From assembly GCF_001611555.1 (NCBI RefSeq), contig NZ_LSGP01000025.1:248001-312000 (forward strand): a stretch of 64,000 nucleotides of DNA, written 5' to 3'. The notes under the pieces are model-generated. The model was not told where the DNA came from and made no database searches. It saw only the letters and a program-made list of their open reading frames with translations. The position numbers and the translations under genes were made by a program. Shown here piece after piece: positions 52,451 through 61,651 of this stretch (position 1 is its first letter; every line of letters begins with the position of its first letter). Source of the DNA: Anaerosporomusa subterranea (GTDB lineage Bacteria > Bacillota > Negativicutes > Sporomusales > Acetonemataceae).

Positions 52451-52556
52451 TCCCCAAAAGGGAGCCTTCGTCTTAGCGAAATCGTAGATTTCGAGGCTCG
52501 GTCCCCGCTAAAGGGAGTCTTCGGCTTAGCGAAATCAGAGATTTCGAGCCTCAGTC
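52451..52556. repeat. Two tandem 53-base repeats, each a hairpin
   Basis: Both copies contain AAGGGAG, TTAGCGAAATC and ATTTCGAG, with a nested hairpin GCGAAATC-N-GATTTCG. The period is 53 bases (52458 and 52511 for AAGGGAG). The copies differ at about ten positions, mostly in compensating places such as GAGCC/GAGTC. Confidence 0.65.
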
Positions 52557-52621
52557 TAAATTCGACTAAGCTTCAGTTAGAGTTAAAACTCCACCTGAAG
52601 CAAGTCTACATTTATGTACTG

Positions 52622-52647
52622 CCTCCTGTTCTATTACGAACAGGAGG
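52622..52647. repeat. Perfect 10-bp hairpin
   Basis: CCTCCTGTTC and GAACAGGAGG are separated by six bases. It is not followed by a T run. Confidence 0.45.
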
Positions 52648-52711
52648 ATCAAATCCCTTAAGACTAGCCACTGTTGATATTTAATCTCCGCTTGCTAATG
52701 TCATAGCAAAA

Positions 52712-52745
52712 GGCCTCGAACCCATTTTTCAAAGGGTTCGAGGCC
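52712..52745 (-). terminator. Terminator after the ABC transporter operon
   Basis: GGCCTCGAACCC and GGGTTCGAGGCC are exact complements around a ten-base loop. On the minus strand they are followed by TTTTGC. It ends the operon that begins with the permease gene. Confidence 0.8.
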
Positions 52746-52770
52746 GCTTTCCGTCGTTACGGTGTTTCAG

Positions 52771-53808
52771 TTATTCTTTAATTGCTTTATTCCACGATTC
52801 AACTAGACGTTGCCGGTTATCGCCAGACCATTTAAGATCATAATTAATGAGTTTGGCGCCCTTAAATGGTAACGCTTCTGCAGGGGGATTGGCTTCCGGA
52901 TTGGTCAGGAATTGGTATGAACCGTTGTTTTGTCCCAGCTCTTGGGCTTTCTTGGTTAGACACCAATCAACGAATATTTTGGCAGCCTCTAGCTCGGGCG
53001 CGCCTTTGATGATACCTACTGCGCCCACTTCATAACCAGTACCATCTTCGGGAACTGAAAGTTTGACATTTGTATAGCCCTCTTTAATCAGGCGAATGCC
53101 ATTATGAATAAAGGTAATCCCGACCGCTGCCTCACCTAAAGCGGCAGACCGCGCCGGGGCCTCTCCTGCCTTGGTATATTGTTTTATTTGTTTATGTAAC
53201 TTTGCCATGTATTCAAGGGCCTCTTTTTCGCCCTTTGACTGTACTAGTGTTGAAAGTACCGTATAGGCCGTACCGGCTGAACCAGGGTTAGCCACCATTA
53301 CTTGGCCTTTGAACTCTGGTTTTAGCAAATCAGCCCAAGTTTTAGGCAAAGGAAGTTTTCTTTCTTCAAAAAAACGCCCATCAAGTACAAACCCTAGGTA
53401 GCCTTGATATATTCCCGTCCAATATCCCTCTTTGTCCTTAAAATTATCAGGAATTTTTTCAGCATTCTTCGATTTGTAAGCTTCCAGTAAGCCTTCCTGC
53501 TTTGCTGCAATAAACGTATCTGCTGGTCCACCATACCAGACACTTGCCTTAGGGCTTTGCTTTTCGGCTCGTATCCGGCCAAGCGTTTCCCCGCCGCTCA
53601 TCCGAACAAAATTTACTTTAATTCCGGTATCTTTTTCAAACTCTTTGGCAATGACTAATGCCTGCTGCTCGACGGTGCCGATATACATAGTTACTTCCTT
53701 TGGTTTCTGGGGCGTAGCAGGCGCTTGCCCGCCACATCCTGCTAACAGAGATGCCAAAAACAACACAACTAGCCCCATAGCAATAATCTGACGCCGTTTT
53801 CTCATCAT
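52771..53808 (-). CDS. ABC transporter substrate-binding lipoprotein (iron/phosphonate type)
   Basis: 345 residues. A signal sequence ends at the lipobox SLLAGC. The body is a family-1/FbpA-like binding protein: YIGTVEQQALVIAKEFEKDTG near residue 42, KASVWYGGPADTF near 87, and GAPELEAAKIFVDWCLTKKAQE near 268. Relatives bind ferric iron, 2-aminoethylphosphonate or phosphoglycerate, and the ligand cannot be chosen by eye. It is the last gene of a permease-ATPase-binding protein operon. The neighbouring three-gene sensory operon may control it. Confidence 0.85.
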   Translation of the reverse strand: MMRKRRQIIAMGLVVLFLASLLAGCGGQAPATPQKPKEVTMYIGTVEQQALVIAKEFEKDTGIKVNFVRMSGGETLGRIRAEKQSPKASVWYGGPADTFIAAKQEGLLEAYKSKNAEKIPDNFKDKEGYWTGIYQGYLGFVLDGRFFEERKLPLPKTWADLLKPEFKGQVMVANPGSAGTAYTVLSTLVQSKGEKEALEYMAKLHKQIKQYTKAGEAPARSAALGEAAVGITFIHNGIRLIKEGYTNVKLSVPEDGTGYEVGAVGIIKGAPELEAAKIFVDWCLTKKAQELGQNNGSYQFLTNPEANPPAEALPFKGAKLINYDLKWSGDNRQRLVESWNKAIKE

Positions 53809-53821
53809 TTTTCTCTCCCCT

Positions 53822-54901
53822 TCAACAGTTATCTTTGATGATGTGAAGACTATCCAACCCGAACGAAACCTTTACTTTTTCGCCTTCAGCGTAAATTTGT
53901 TTTCCGGCAGGATCGGCTTCTTCCACATAAAAATCCAATCCTCCAACTGTGACCGTATATTCTTGAATTGCTCCCATGAAGGTTGACAATACCACCTCCC
54001 CGTCGTAACTGCCTGTTTGGCCAAGCCGTATCACTTCTGGACGTACTACAAGTTGAACCTCCTCTCCTATGCGGAATTCAGTCGGCGATTTGCGCGGTAT
54101 GGGCAGTAATTGCCCTAAGACATCACAATGGATAATGTGTTGATCAACGTCTTTGATCATCGATTTAACAAAATTCGTACCACCGATGAACTCAGCGACA
54201 AATGCAGATGCGGGATGCTGGTAAATGTCTGTTGGCGTTCCAATTTGTTCAATCTTGCCGTTTTTCATCACAATAACTTTGTCAGAAAGACTCAATGCTT
54301 CCGCTTGGTCGTGGGTAACGTAGACACTGGTCAAACCAAGTTTGCGTTGAATTCTTCGAATTTCTTTACGCATTTGTACTCGTAATTTGGCGTCAAGGTT
54401 AGATAACGGCTCATCGAATAATAGAATTTTAGGCTCCATTACCAGCGCTCGCGCCAAAGCAACCCGTTGTTGCTGGCCACCTGAAAGCTGATTTGGGAAA
54501 CGGTTCTCCATCCCCTTCAGGCCGACCAGTTCGATAATGTTCATGACCTTTTCATCAATCACATTCTTGGGTAACTCTTTTATTTTCAAGCCAAAAGCCA
54601 CATTATCATAAACCCTATAATGAGGAAATAATGCATAGCTTTGGAACACCATCGCTGTATCGCGTTTTTCGGGTGGAAGATCATTGATACGCTGCTCGCC
54701 AATCAAGATATCTCCTTCTGTTGGTATTTCAAACCCGGCGATCATTCGTAAAATCGTTGTTTTTCCGCAACCAGACGGCCCGAGCAGAGTAACAAACTCG
54801 CCGCTATGGATTTCGGCCGAAACAGTATCTACAGCACGAAATACGTCTTCAGCTCCAGTAACAAATTCTTTTACGATCCCTCTGAGAGATAAATTAGACA
54901 T
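53822..54901 (-). CDS. ABC transporter ATP-binding protein (FbpC/PotA type)
   Basis: 359 residues. Walker A is GPSGCGKTT near residue 40, the signature is LSGGQQQRVALARAL near 135, and Walker B is LLFDEPLSNLDAK near 155. A C-terminal TOBE-type domain from about 240 (LVVRPEVIRLGQTG) marks the iron/spermidine/molybdate subclass. It powers the adjacent permease. The ATG at 54901 is at a good distance from GAGGAG; a GTG nine bases upstream is less likely. Confidence 0.93.
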   Translation of the reverse strand: MSNLSLRGIVKEFVTGAEDVFRAVDTVSAEIHSGEFVTLLGPSGCGKTTILRMIAGFEIPTEGDILIGEQRINDLPPEKRDTAMVFQSYALFPHYRVYDNVAFGLKIKELPKNVIDEKVMNIIELVGLKGMENRFPNQLSGGQQQRVALARALVMEPKILLFDEPLSNLDAKLRVQMRKEIRRIQRKLGLTSVYVTHDQAEALSLSDKVIVMKNGKIEQIGTPTDIYQHPASAFVAEFIGGTNFVKSMIKDVDQHIIHCDVLGQLLPIPRKSPTEFRIGEEVQLVVRPEVIRLGQTGSYDGEVVLSTFMGAIQEYTVTVGGLDFYVEEADPAGKQIYAEGEKVKVSFGLDSLHIIKDNC

Positions 54902-54951
54902 TACTTTCACTCCTCAAATGATTAATACGATCATTTTTTCGTTATATTTCT

Positions 54952-56655
54952 CTACGTCAATTCAATTTTCTTGTCACTGGCGCCGACATATTCCAGCACC
55001 CTATTCATGATGATAATGGCCACATAGACAATACAAATTAAGATCGTCGAAAAGGCGGAAGCCACGCCAAACTTGCCTGATTCTACCTGATCGAGCACGG
55101 CGACAGTCAGTAAGTTATATTTAGCGGTTATTAAGAAAATCACCGCGCTGATGGATGTCATGCTGCGAATAAAGCTATAGACCAGACCGCTAAAAAAAGC
55201 GCTTTTAATTAAAGGCAGTGTAATCTTCGTAAATACCTGAGTCGAGCTCGACCCTAAGTTTGCTGCTGCTTCCTCAATACTTGGATCAATTTGCTGGAGT
55301 GATGATACCCCAGCTCTGATGCCAACTGGAATACTACGAATAATAAAAGCAATGACGAGTATGGCAGCAGTACCAGTCAACACAAGGGGCTTGGTATTGA
55401 AGGCTAGAATAAAGCCAATGCCAACTACAGTCCCTGGAACTGCTATACTCAGCAGTGATGCGAAGTTAATAAAGCCTTTACCGATAAAGTTCTTTCGGAC
55501 AACTAAGTAAGCAATAATCATCCCCAACACACCGGTAATAGGGGTGGCGACAAGCGATAGCCATGTTGTATCAAAAATTGCCTTGCCGCCGACATTGATG
55601 GCGTATCGGTAGTGATCAAGTGTCAAGCTGTAATTTATACCCCACAACTTTATAACAGACCCAATTGGAATTAACGCGTACAACAGAATAACAACAAGTG
55701 ACATTGCATAACAAATCCCGGCGACAGGCCAAACTACTGAGCGATCAGCGATGAGGGTTCTGGCTCTGGCAGCCTTACCTGTAACTGTAACATATACCTT
55801 TTTCTCTACCCAGTATTTTGAGATGATGAACAAGATAATCGATATATCAAGCAAGATAACCGCGACAGCCGCACCGCCCTGCATGTCATAATTACCAATT
55901 GCTTGGATGTAAATCTGTGTTGCCAGCGTTTGGAAGTTGCCGCCAATGGCCATCGGATTAGCAAAGTCTGCAACCGATTTGATAAAGACGAGTAGAAATG
56001 CATTCGCTATCCCCGGTGTGACTAAGGGCAAAGTGACTCGCTTAAACGTTTTCCACTTCGATGCCCCTAAATTTCGGGCTGCTTCCTCGACAGCAGGATC
56101 AATAGACTTAAACATGCCGACTAATAACAAATAGGCAATAGGGAAAAAAGAAAGAGATTGTACAACGATTAACCCTTTTAAGCCATATATATTGCTATCT
56201 CGTAACCCCAGAAGCGTGTTAGAGATTAAACCCCGGCTGCCAAATAATAAAATAATCGATAAAGCTACCGAAAACGGTGGCGAGATCATTGGTAAAATAG
56301 CGATGAAATTAAATATCTTTTTCCCTGCTGTTTTGAGGTATGCAAAGCAATAGGCAAAAAGGAAGCCGGCAATTGTAGACAGAATGCCGACCACCGTCGC
56401 TAGAAAAAGCGTGTTCGCCAGTGCCTTTAGGTTTTCGCTAGAGCTGAACACTCTTGCGTAGGCAGAGAAGGATATGCTGCCATCATTTGAATAGATGCTT
56501 TGTTGAAGGATGGTAAGCAAAGGAACAATAATAAAGATAAAAAGCGATAGTATAACAAACAGAATAGCTGCTGTTAATACCGGATCTCTTACTATCTTTT
56601 TAAGATTTTTTACTTCTGAGCGGATATTGTAATTTAACTGCCGCGCTAAGTTCAT
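54952..56655 (-). CDS. ABC transporter two-domain permease (FbpB type)
   Basis: 567 residues with about 12 membrane spans in two similar halves. Each half has the EAA-loop that contacts the ATPase: EEAARNLGASKWKTFKRVT near residue 190 and EEAAANLGSSSTQVFTKIT near 465. The fused double permease is the FbpB/iron or phosphonate-type arrangement. GGGGGAG precedes ATG, and it is the first gene of its operon. The substrate is determined by the binding protein. Confidence 0.9.
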   Translation of the reverse strand: MNLARQLNYNIRSEVKNLKKIVRDPVLTAAILFVILSLFIFIIVPLLTILQQSIYSNDGSISFSAYARVFSSSENLKALANTLFLATVVGILSTIAGFLFAYCFAYLKTAGKKIFNFIAILPMISPPFSVALSIILLFGSRGLISNTLLGLRDSNIYGLKGLIVVQSLSFFPIAYLLLVGMFKSIDPAVEEAARNLGASKWKTFKRVTLPLVTPGIANAFLLVFIKSVADFANPMAIGGNFQTLATQIYIQAIGNYDMQGGAAVAVILLDISIILFIISKYWVEKKVYVTVTGKAARARTLIADRSVVWPVAGICYAMSLVVILLYALIPIGSVIKLWGINYSLTLDHYRYAINVGGKAIFDTTWLSLVATPITGVLGMIIAYLVVRKNFIGKGFINFASLLSIAVPGTVVGIGFILAFNTKPLVLTGTAAILVIAFIIRSIPVGIRAGVSSLQQIDPSIEEAAANLGSSSTQVFTKITLPLIKSAFFSGLVYSFIRSMTSISAVIFLITAKYNLLTVAVLDQVESGKFGVASAFSTILICIVYVAIIIMNRVLEYVGASDKKIELT

Positions 56656-56751
56656 CGTATTTTCTCCCCCAAATAGCTCTTTTATCTAATTATTGCATAT
56701 ACAATTCGGATAATTAATCAGTAAAACCCATCTTTTCTCGTAGTGAAAAAC

Positions 56752-56790
56752 AGAAACCGGCTGTCGGAAAATTTCCGACAGCCGGTTTCT
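56752..56790 (-). terminator. Perfect 19-bp bidirectional terminator
   Basis: AGAAACCGGCTGTCGGAAA and its exact complement are separated by one base. It ends the sensory operon on the minus strand; T-rich sequence follows on that strand. Confidence 0.8.
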
Positions 56791-56792
56791 AT

Positions 56793-57449
56793 TTAACTTT
56801 TATCTGAAAGTAAGCCATACTTCAAGGCATAATCGATTAACTCGCTCTTTTTCGTAAAGTTCAATTTTTCCATCATGCGGGTTTTATAGGTATCGACTGT
56901 CTTGATGCTGACAGCCAAATGCTCGCCGATCTCTCGCATCGATAGTCCTCGTACATGCAGTTTTAATACTTCGCGCTCACGCGGGCTTAGAATTGAATAA
57001 GGATCGTTATCATCTGGCTTGTCCTGCCCCACTCGCAATACAGAAATTAGCGCTCGTGAATCTGCCGGATTTAAGTAGACTTCCCCTCTTACGACGTGGT
57101 TGATTGCCTTAAACAGTTCACTATCTACCGAGCTCTTCTTGATATAGGCATCGGCGCCTGCGAGCATAACTTCTTTAATATAGTTCTCATCTTCATACAT
57201 GGTAAGGACAATAATCTTTGTTCGCAAACCTCTGGTTTTAATCTCTTTGATGCATTGTATTCCGTCCATCCCCGGCATCGCAATATCTAAGATCGTTATA
57301 TCCGGTTGCTTTTCTTCAACGAAATGTAATGCTTGATTGCCATCAGAAGCTTCTCCGACCACCTCAAGCGAAGCGTCATTCTCGATTAACATTTTTAATC
57401 CAGCCCGCACGAGTTTATGGTCATCAGCCAACAAGATTCGAATTGCCAT
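56793..57449 (-). CDS. NarL/LuxR-type response regulator
   Basis: 218 residues from ATG 57449, which lies after the kinase stop with GAAGGGGAA upstream; the longer frame would overlap the kinase end. Receiver domain: ILLADDHKLVRAGLKML then the phosphoacceptor in TILDIAMPGMDG (Asp55), and K-containing VLTMYEDENYIKE. LuxR-type helix-turn-helix: LSPREREVLKLHVRGLSMRE near 155 and VSIKTVDTYKTRMMEKL near 182. It receives phosphate from the adjacent histidine kinase and probably controls the nearby ABC transporter operon. Confidence 0.93.
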   Translation of the reverse strand: MAIRILLADDHKLVRAGLKMLIENDASLEVVGEASDGNQALHFVEEKQPDITILDIAMPGMDGIQCIKEIKTRGLRTKIIVLTMYEDENYIKEVMLAGADAYIKKSSVDSELFKAINHVVRGEVYLNPADSRALISVLRVGQDKPDDNDPYSILSPREREVLKLHVRGLSMREIGEHLAVSIKTVDTYKTRMMEKLNFTKKSELIDYALKYGLLSDKS

Positions 57450-57453
57450 CTGC

Positions 57454-58884
57454 CTATTCCCCTTCACTTTCTTCAAATGGAATGGTTACGATAATCGTTG
57501 TTCCACCCATTAGGGAAGAACTCAGCATCTGAAAAGTCCCATTAAGTAATTCCGCTCTTTCTTTCATCCCATAAATGCCCAAGCGGTTTTGTCTAACTGC
57601 CTGTTCTAACTCATCGTCAGCAATTCCATGACCATTATCGGCTATTTGCATAAATATAGAATTTTGGTTATGACTTATACTCACATCGACAACAGTAGCT
57701 TTTGAATGCTTGACAATATTCGTTAATGCCTCCTGCATGATGCGATAAAGCGCAACGGCAATCCGTTTGTCTAAATTGTTTATTTCTGGAACTGAGGAAA
57801 ATTTTACATTGATATCAAAGCGCTGCTGGTAGGTCGCTATATACTTCTTCATAGCGGCTATAACGCCAAGATCATCAAGCACTGGTGGTCGTAACTCCAC
57901 AGCCATATCTCGTATTTCCCCAAGAACTTCTGAGGCAACATCACGAGCGTTTAGCAATACCTCACGCTGTTTATCGTCTGCCGCCTTATCGGCAAGAGCC
58001 CGCATTGACATGATTAGCCAAGTAAGGGACTGTCCGGTTTCATCATGCAGTTCCCGTGAAATATGTCTGCGTTCATCCTCTTGGGCTGTGATGAGCTTAT
58101 TGAGTAGAGTTGTCCTAATGTATTCCTTTTCACGAAGTGTTCCAACCAAAGAATCTCTTTCGTCGTTGGTGGCGGCCAGACTTGATGCCATTTCATTGAA
58201 GGCTAATGCCAGTTTACCGATCTCGTCATTCCTGCTGACATCTGCCTTCGTATGCAACTGACCTTTTGCAATGGCCTGTGAAACTAAAACCAGTTTACTA
58301 ATGGGGGCCGTGATTAAGCTTGCCATCTTCGTAGCCAATAAAACGGCTAGCACGCACACAACAAGAATAATGACAGCAAACTTTTTCAGCGTGCGGCCAA
58401 TGATGTCCTTTGTTCCCTCTTCTGCTATGCCAACTCGAATATAACCGACAGATCCACCTTCTATGGGAACGAGGATATCCCGGATTTGCCCTTCATCACT
58501 GTTATATGGAACGACTCGCGTTTCAGTATCCTTTGGGGAGACATTCAGTTCTTTCAGCCCTTTGGGAATCCCGCTCGGAAACGTATGGGCGATAACTCTT
58601 GCTTGATGGTCGGTGATCAAAATATATTTAACATCTTCAGTGTTGACTTTTGTTTCATGAATTAACTCATGCAAAGCATAACGATCGTCTACCAAGATAT
58701 GATTTGTGCTTAATGAAGCAACATGATTCCCAATCTCAGCGCCACGCCGTTCAAGCTGTTGCCCCATCAGGTCACTTAGCGAATCCCATATCACAACAGC
58801 AGATAGGAAGCCAAGCAGAAACACAACAGACAGAACCACTGCAACCACTTTTCGATAAATACTGAGATCATGAAACCGCATCAT
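57454..58884 (-). CDS. NarX-type sensor histidine kinase
   Basis: 476 residues. Two membrane spans at 11-32 and 169-189 enclose an extracytoplasmic region of about 135 residues. A HAMP domain follows (SLITAPISKLVLVSQAIAKG), then a HisKA_3 dimerisation box ERRHISRELHDETGQSL with the phosphorylated histidine at 280, and an ATPase domain (QEALTNIVKHSKA, DNGHGI). It pairs with the regulator that follows. Its ATG overlaps the lipoprotein stop as ATGA, so the lipoprotein is probably its ligand-binding partner outside the membrane. Confidence 0.93.
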   Translation of the reverse strand: MMRFHDLSIYRKVVAVVLSVVFLLGFLSAVVIWDSLSDLMGQQLERRGAEIGNHVASLSTNHILVDDRYALHELIHETKVNTEDVKYILITDHQARVIAHTFPSGIPKGLKELNVSPKDTETRVVPYNSDEGQIRDILVPIEGGSVGYIRVGIAEEGTKDIIGRTLKKFAVIILVVCVLAVLLATKMASLITAPISKLVLVSQAIAKGQLHTKADVSRNDEIGKLALAFNEMASSLAATNDERDSLVGTLREKEYIRTTLLNKLITAQEDERRHISRELHDETGQSLTWLIMSMRALADKAADDKQREVLLNARDVASEVLGEIRDMAVELRPPVLDDLGVIAAMKKYIATYQQRFDINVKFSSVPEINNLDKRIAVALYRIMQEALTNIVKHSKATVVDVSISHNQNSIFMQIADNGHGIADDELEQAVRQNRLGIYGMKERAELLNGTFQMLSSSLMGGTTIIVTIPFEESEGE

Positions 58885-59816
58885 AGCTGTGATCTCATTT
58901 CTTGCGTAATTCTCGCAGGATATTCGTAGTATTCGGATTTTGCCGCAATAAAACGGTCAATCATCAGGCCCTTTAGAGTCTGCCGCATGTCTACATTATG
59001 GTGCATATTTAATAAGATACTGCGTAATAATTCCTTCTGGTCTTCACTCATATTTTTCTTAACAACCACCGGCCCTGTTCCTATCGGCATCGAGGTAGAT
59101 ATGATGCGAACTGCATCAATCAATTCCGGGGAATTTTCTTTCGCATATTCATATACCGAACTATCAATCGCTGCCCCATCCACAACCCTCTCAGCCACAG
59201 CGCGCAACGACTTCATATGGCTATAGGTAAAAAGATATCGACTAAAGAATTGTTCAGGTGTCATTGCGCTTCTTTTTAGCATATACGATGGGATAAGATA
59301 GCCGGAAAAGCTTAAAGTATCTGTAAAAGCAAACGACTTTCCTCGTAACGACGCGAACGTAATGATGTCAGTATCCTTGGGCACAACAACATAAGAGTAA
59401 TAAAAGGGAGTGCCTAGTCTCTGCTGCATAGCTAGCGCTTCCAGAGTATGAGATTCAGCATACGACACATAAGTTCCCGTCGAAAACAGAGCAATATCCG
59501 CTCCTCCATTCGCCAGCAAGATGCTCACTTCCATATTGCTTTGACGCTGAATCAGCTCTGTTGGACGCCCTATTTGGATAGCCAAGTGTTCGGCAATTTG
59601 CCGATAGTAGCCACTAGTTTCTTTGTACGGCAAAACTGACGATACAACAATGCGTAGCGGCTGAATGGTTTCCTTGGCGGAGCTTTGCTTCACCTGTTGA
59701 AGTTGTTCTGTCTCTTTAAAGCGAATGTAAGGCTTTGAATCACCAAAGCCGCAGCCGGAAATAAAAAGAGAGGAATTTAGCATGAATAAAAAGATGAAAA
59801 ATATAGCACGCATCAT
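58881..59816 (-). CDS. PhnD-like periplasmic sensory lipoprotein
   Basis: 311 residues with the lipobox SLFISGC after a 20-residue signal. The body is a PhnD/phosphate-phosphonate binding-protein-like fold: IVVSSVLPYKETSGYYRQIAEH near 56-77, GADIALFSTGTYVSYAE near 108 and SLRGKSFAFTDTLSFSG near 158. No permease or ATPase gene is adjacent to it in the same operon; instead a histidine kinase and response regulator follow directly with ATGA overlap. It is most likely the ligand sensor of a three-component system. It may sense the substrate of the ABC transporter next door. Confidence 0.85.
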   Translation of the reverse strand: MMRAIFFIFLFMLNSSLFISGCGFGDSKPYIRFKETEQLQQVKQSSAKETIQPLRIVVSSVLPYKETSGYYRQIAEHLAIQIGRPTELIQRQSNMEVSILLANGGADIALFSTGTYVSYAESHTLEALAMQQRLGTPFYYSYVVVPKDTDIITFASLRGKSFAFTDTLSFSGYLIPSYMLKRSAMTPEQFFSRYLFTYSHMKSLRAVAERVVDGAAIDSSVYEYAKENSPELIDAVRIISTSMPIGTGPVVVKKNMSEDQKELLRSILLNMHHNVDMRQTLKGLMIDRFIAAKSEYYEYPARITQEMRSQL

Positions 59817-59931
59817 AATCTCCGATTACTATCTTGCTACTATAGGACTCCTCTTACTTCTCAGACATACTCCTCAATTCCTGCTTATCAATATACATTA
59901 ACTTTCTTTTAGCATATGGATAACCTACACA

Positions 59932-60669
59932 TCAGATGATTCCTAAAACCATTAACACTCCGAGAACAAGAACTCCAACTAATATTATATTCTTAAACAA
60001 ATCATATGAGACTTTGGGTAATATTCTGCTACCAGCAACTGTCCCTAAAATCGCTGATAGCACAATCAGGGAGAGCAGAACTATATTTTCCTGCAAATAA
60101 TGAAGGTTAGTATAAGCATAGACCGGGATACGCGTCGAGTCAATGATGATAGCAATGAGCGCGGAAGAGACGATTAACTCCTTCTTTTCCAAACCGTAGT
60201 TCAATAGATACAACGAACGGATTGCTCCTTGATTACCAATTAAACCACCGATTAAACCAGATAGAAAGCCGCCAATAAAATCAACATTACTAGGCAATTT
60301 AAACTTAATGTTATTAGGAATCAATGACAGTAAAGCATATGTTGTTAAAAACAGGCCAACGCCGACTTTTAGCCAATCACTATCTATGTAGATCTGAGCG
60401 TAAGACCCGATAATGGCTCCAATTAAGCTCACAATCCCAAAGCGTTGTATGATTCTCCAGTTTATTTCTGACCGATATAAGGCTAATCTCGACATATTAT
60501 TAAAAAAGTGGACAATAGCGGTAAGGAAAATTGCCACTTTTACATCAAAAAATAGAGCCATAACTGGCATCATAATTGTACCAACCCCAAAACCAGTAAA
60601 AAGTGTAATCACTGACGTTACTAATGTAACAAGAATTAATATGATGTACTGTGAAAATACCCCCTCCAT
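59932..60669 (-). CDS. TauE/SafE-family permease
   Basis: 245 residues from ATG 60669, preceded by GAAAGGAG; the frame upstream is not needed. Eight or so membrane spans with LFTGFGVGTIMMPVMALFFD near residue 23 and GFLSGLIGGLIGNQGAIRSLY near 130, where the G-rich motif is the TauE/DUF81 signature. Members export sulfite, sulfonates or related anions. It is the last gene of the minus-strand group with DUF1848 and AdaA, 43 bases behind DUF1848, so co-transcription is possible, although a functional link is not obvious. Confidence 0.85.
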   Translation of the reverse strand: MEGVFSQYIILILVTLVTSVITLFTGFGVGTIMMPVMALFFDVKVAIFLTAIVHFFNNMSRLALYRSEINWRIIQRFGIVSLIGAIIGSYAQIYIDSDWLKVGVGLFLTTYALLSLIPNNIKFKLPSNVDFIGGFLSGLIGGLIGNQGAIRSLYLLNYGLEKKELIVSSALIAIIIDSTRIPVYAYTNLHYLQENIVLLSLIVLSAILGTVAGSRILPKVSYDLFKNIILVGVLVLGVLMVLGII

Positions 60670-60712
60670 CTTGCGCACTCCTTTCACTTTTCGCATCAAT
60701 GTATGCCGTTTC

Positions 60713-61651
60713 TTACAATAATGACATCTGCATAATTTTTAGCGATTTTGTTTCTCTGGTTGTCATTATTTCATCTCCGGCAGGATGACCGATTAGCATG
60801 GGCGAATCCGATTCGTGCAACTGTCTGTTTTTACGCACCAGATTTTCACTCGTTGTGGCGTAGCAATAGACGCAGCCATGAGAGCAACAGTCATAGGCTC
60901 CTATATCAATACTATCCATACAGGCGCAGTCAAGACGCTGGTTAGTGTCCTTTTTTGCACGAATGGAACAGCCGATGACATCCTCAATCATGGCTTGGTC
61001 AATGCAGGACGCATGGGCAATGCCATACGAACTGAGGTCAATTAATTCAGAGCAGGTTGCAAGCTCTAAGCTGTGACCTTTCGCAATCGCAGAAAACCCC
61101 TGGGCAATTTGGTTTATGTTTAACGTGTTCACCTCGGAATCCACAATCCCCTTTACACTCTTTTGCATTTTCGCGTACAGGTCGATAAAGCTGAAAGTGC
61201 ACTTATTCGTATAGCCGCAAAGAATATCGCACATTTTGCCAAACATATCAAAATGATATTGCACAGATAATTGCTCATTGACGATGATCGGGTCATAACG
61301 CCAGACGACACGGTGCCTGCCGATTTTATCACTTAATCGTTTAAAGGTCTCCATGATTTCCGATTTCGCAGGCAATCCTTTTTCCACCTGTTCATCATAT
61401 GGCGTAATCGTAAATTGAAAATAATATGGATAGCCCATCGTGTCAATGGTATCCAGCTGGCTTAGCATTGGCTGCGCGTTTTTTGTCCAGAACACAATAC
61501 AATCAACGACATCTGCGTTCAACTCAACACTAGCGATCCGCTGCGAATTTCTTGGGTTTTTGATATAGGCAAAGCCTTCTCGCAAACGTTTGATGAACCA
61601 TTCCGAATAAAAAGCAGGAATATCCGTCCGTCTGCTGGCGCTGATAATCAT
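60713..61651 (-). CDS. DUF1848 family protein with an iron-sulfur type motif
   Basis: 312 residues. MIISASRRTDIPAFYSEWF at the start, VFWTKNAQPMLSQLD near residue 54 and RVVWRYDPIIVNEQ near 113 are the DUF1848 core. The cysteine group CCSHGCVYCYA near residue 255 has the CxxxCxxC spacing of radical-SAM iron-sulfur clusters, but the fold and activity are not established. Its ATG overlaps the AdaA gene stop as ATGA, so it is co-expressed with a DNA alkylation response regulator. A role in dealing with alkylation damage is inferred from that alone. Confidence 0.85.
   Translation of the reverse strand: MIISASRRTDIPAFYSEWFIKRLREGFAYIKNPRNSQRIASVELNADVVDCIVFWTKNAQPMLSQLDTIDTMGYPYYFQFTITPYDEQVEKGLPAKSEIMETFKRLSDKIGRHRVVWRYDPIIVNEQLSVQYHFDMFGKMCDILCGYTNKCTFSFIDLYAKMQKSVKGIVDSEVNTLNINQIAQGFSAIAKGHSLELATCSELIDLSSYGIAHASCIDQAMIEDVIGCSIRAKKDTNQRLDCACMDSIDIGAYDCCSHGCVYCYATTSENLVRKNRQLHESDSPMLIGHPAGDEIMTTRETKSLKIMQMSLL

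Larger units (their letters stand above)
52329..52770. other. Intergenic region with tandem hairpins
   Basis: No gene is visible. ACAGCCTGT and ACAGGCTGT bracket 52396-52442, two 53-base repeats follow at 52451-52556, a perfect hairpin is at 52622-52647, and a terminator for the ABC operon is at 52712-52745. The dense structure suggests a non-coding RNA or mobile-element end, but I could not identify it. Confidence 0.5.

Noticed and set aside
52451-52556. Tandem repeats considered as a CRISPR array
   Set aside because: Only two units with no spacers between them, and each folds into hairpins; there are no cas genes.
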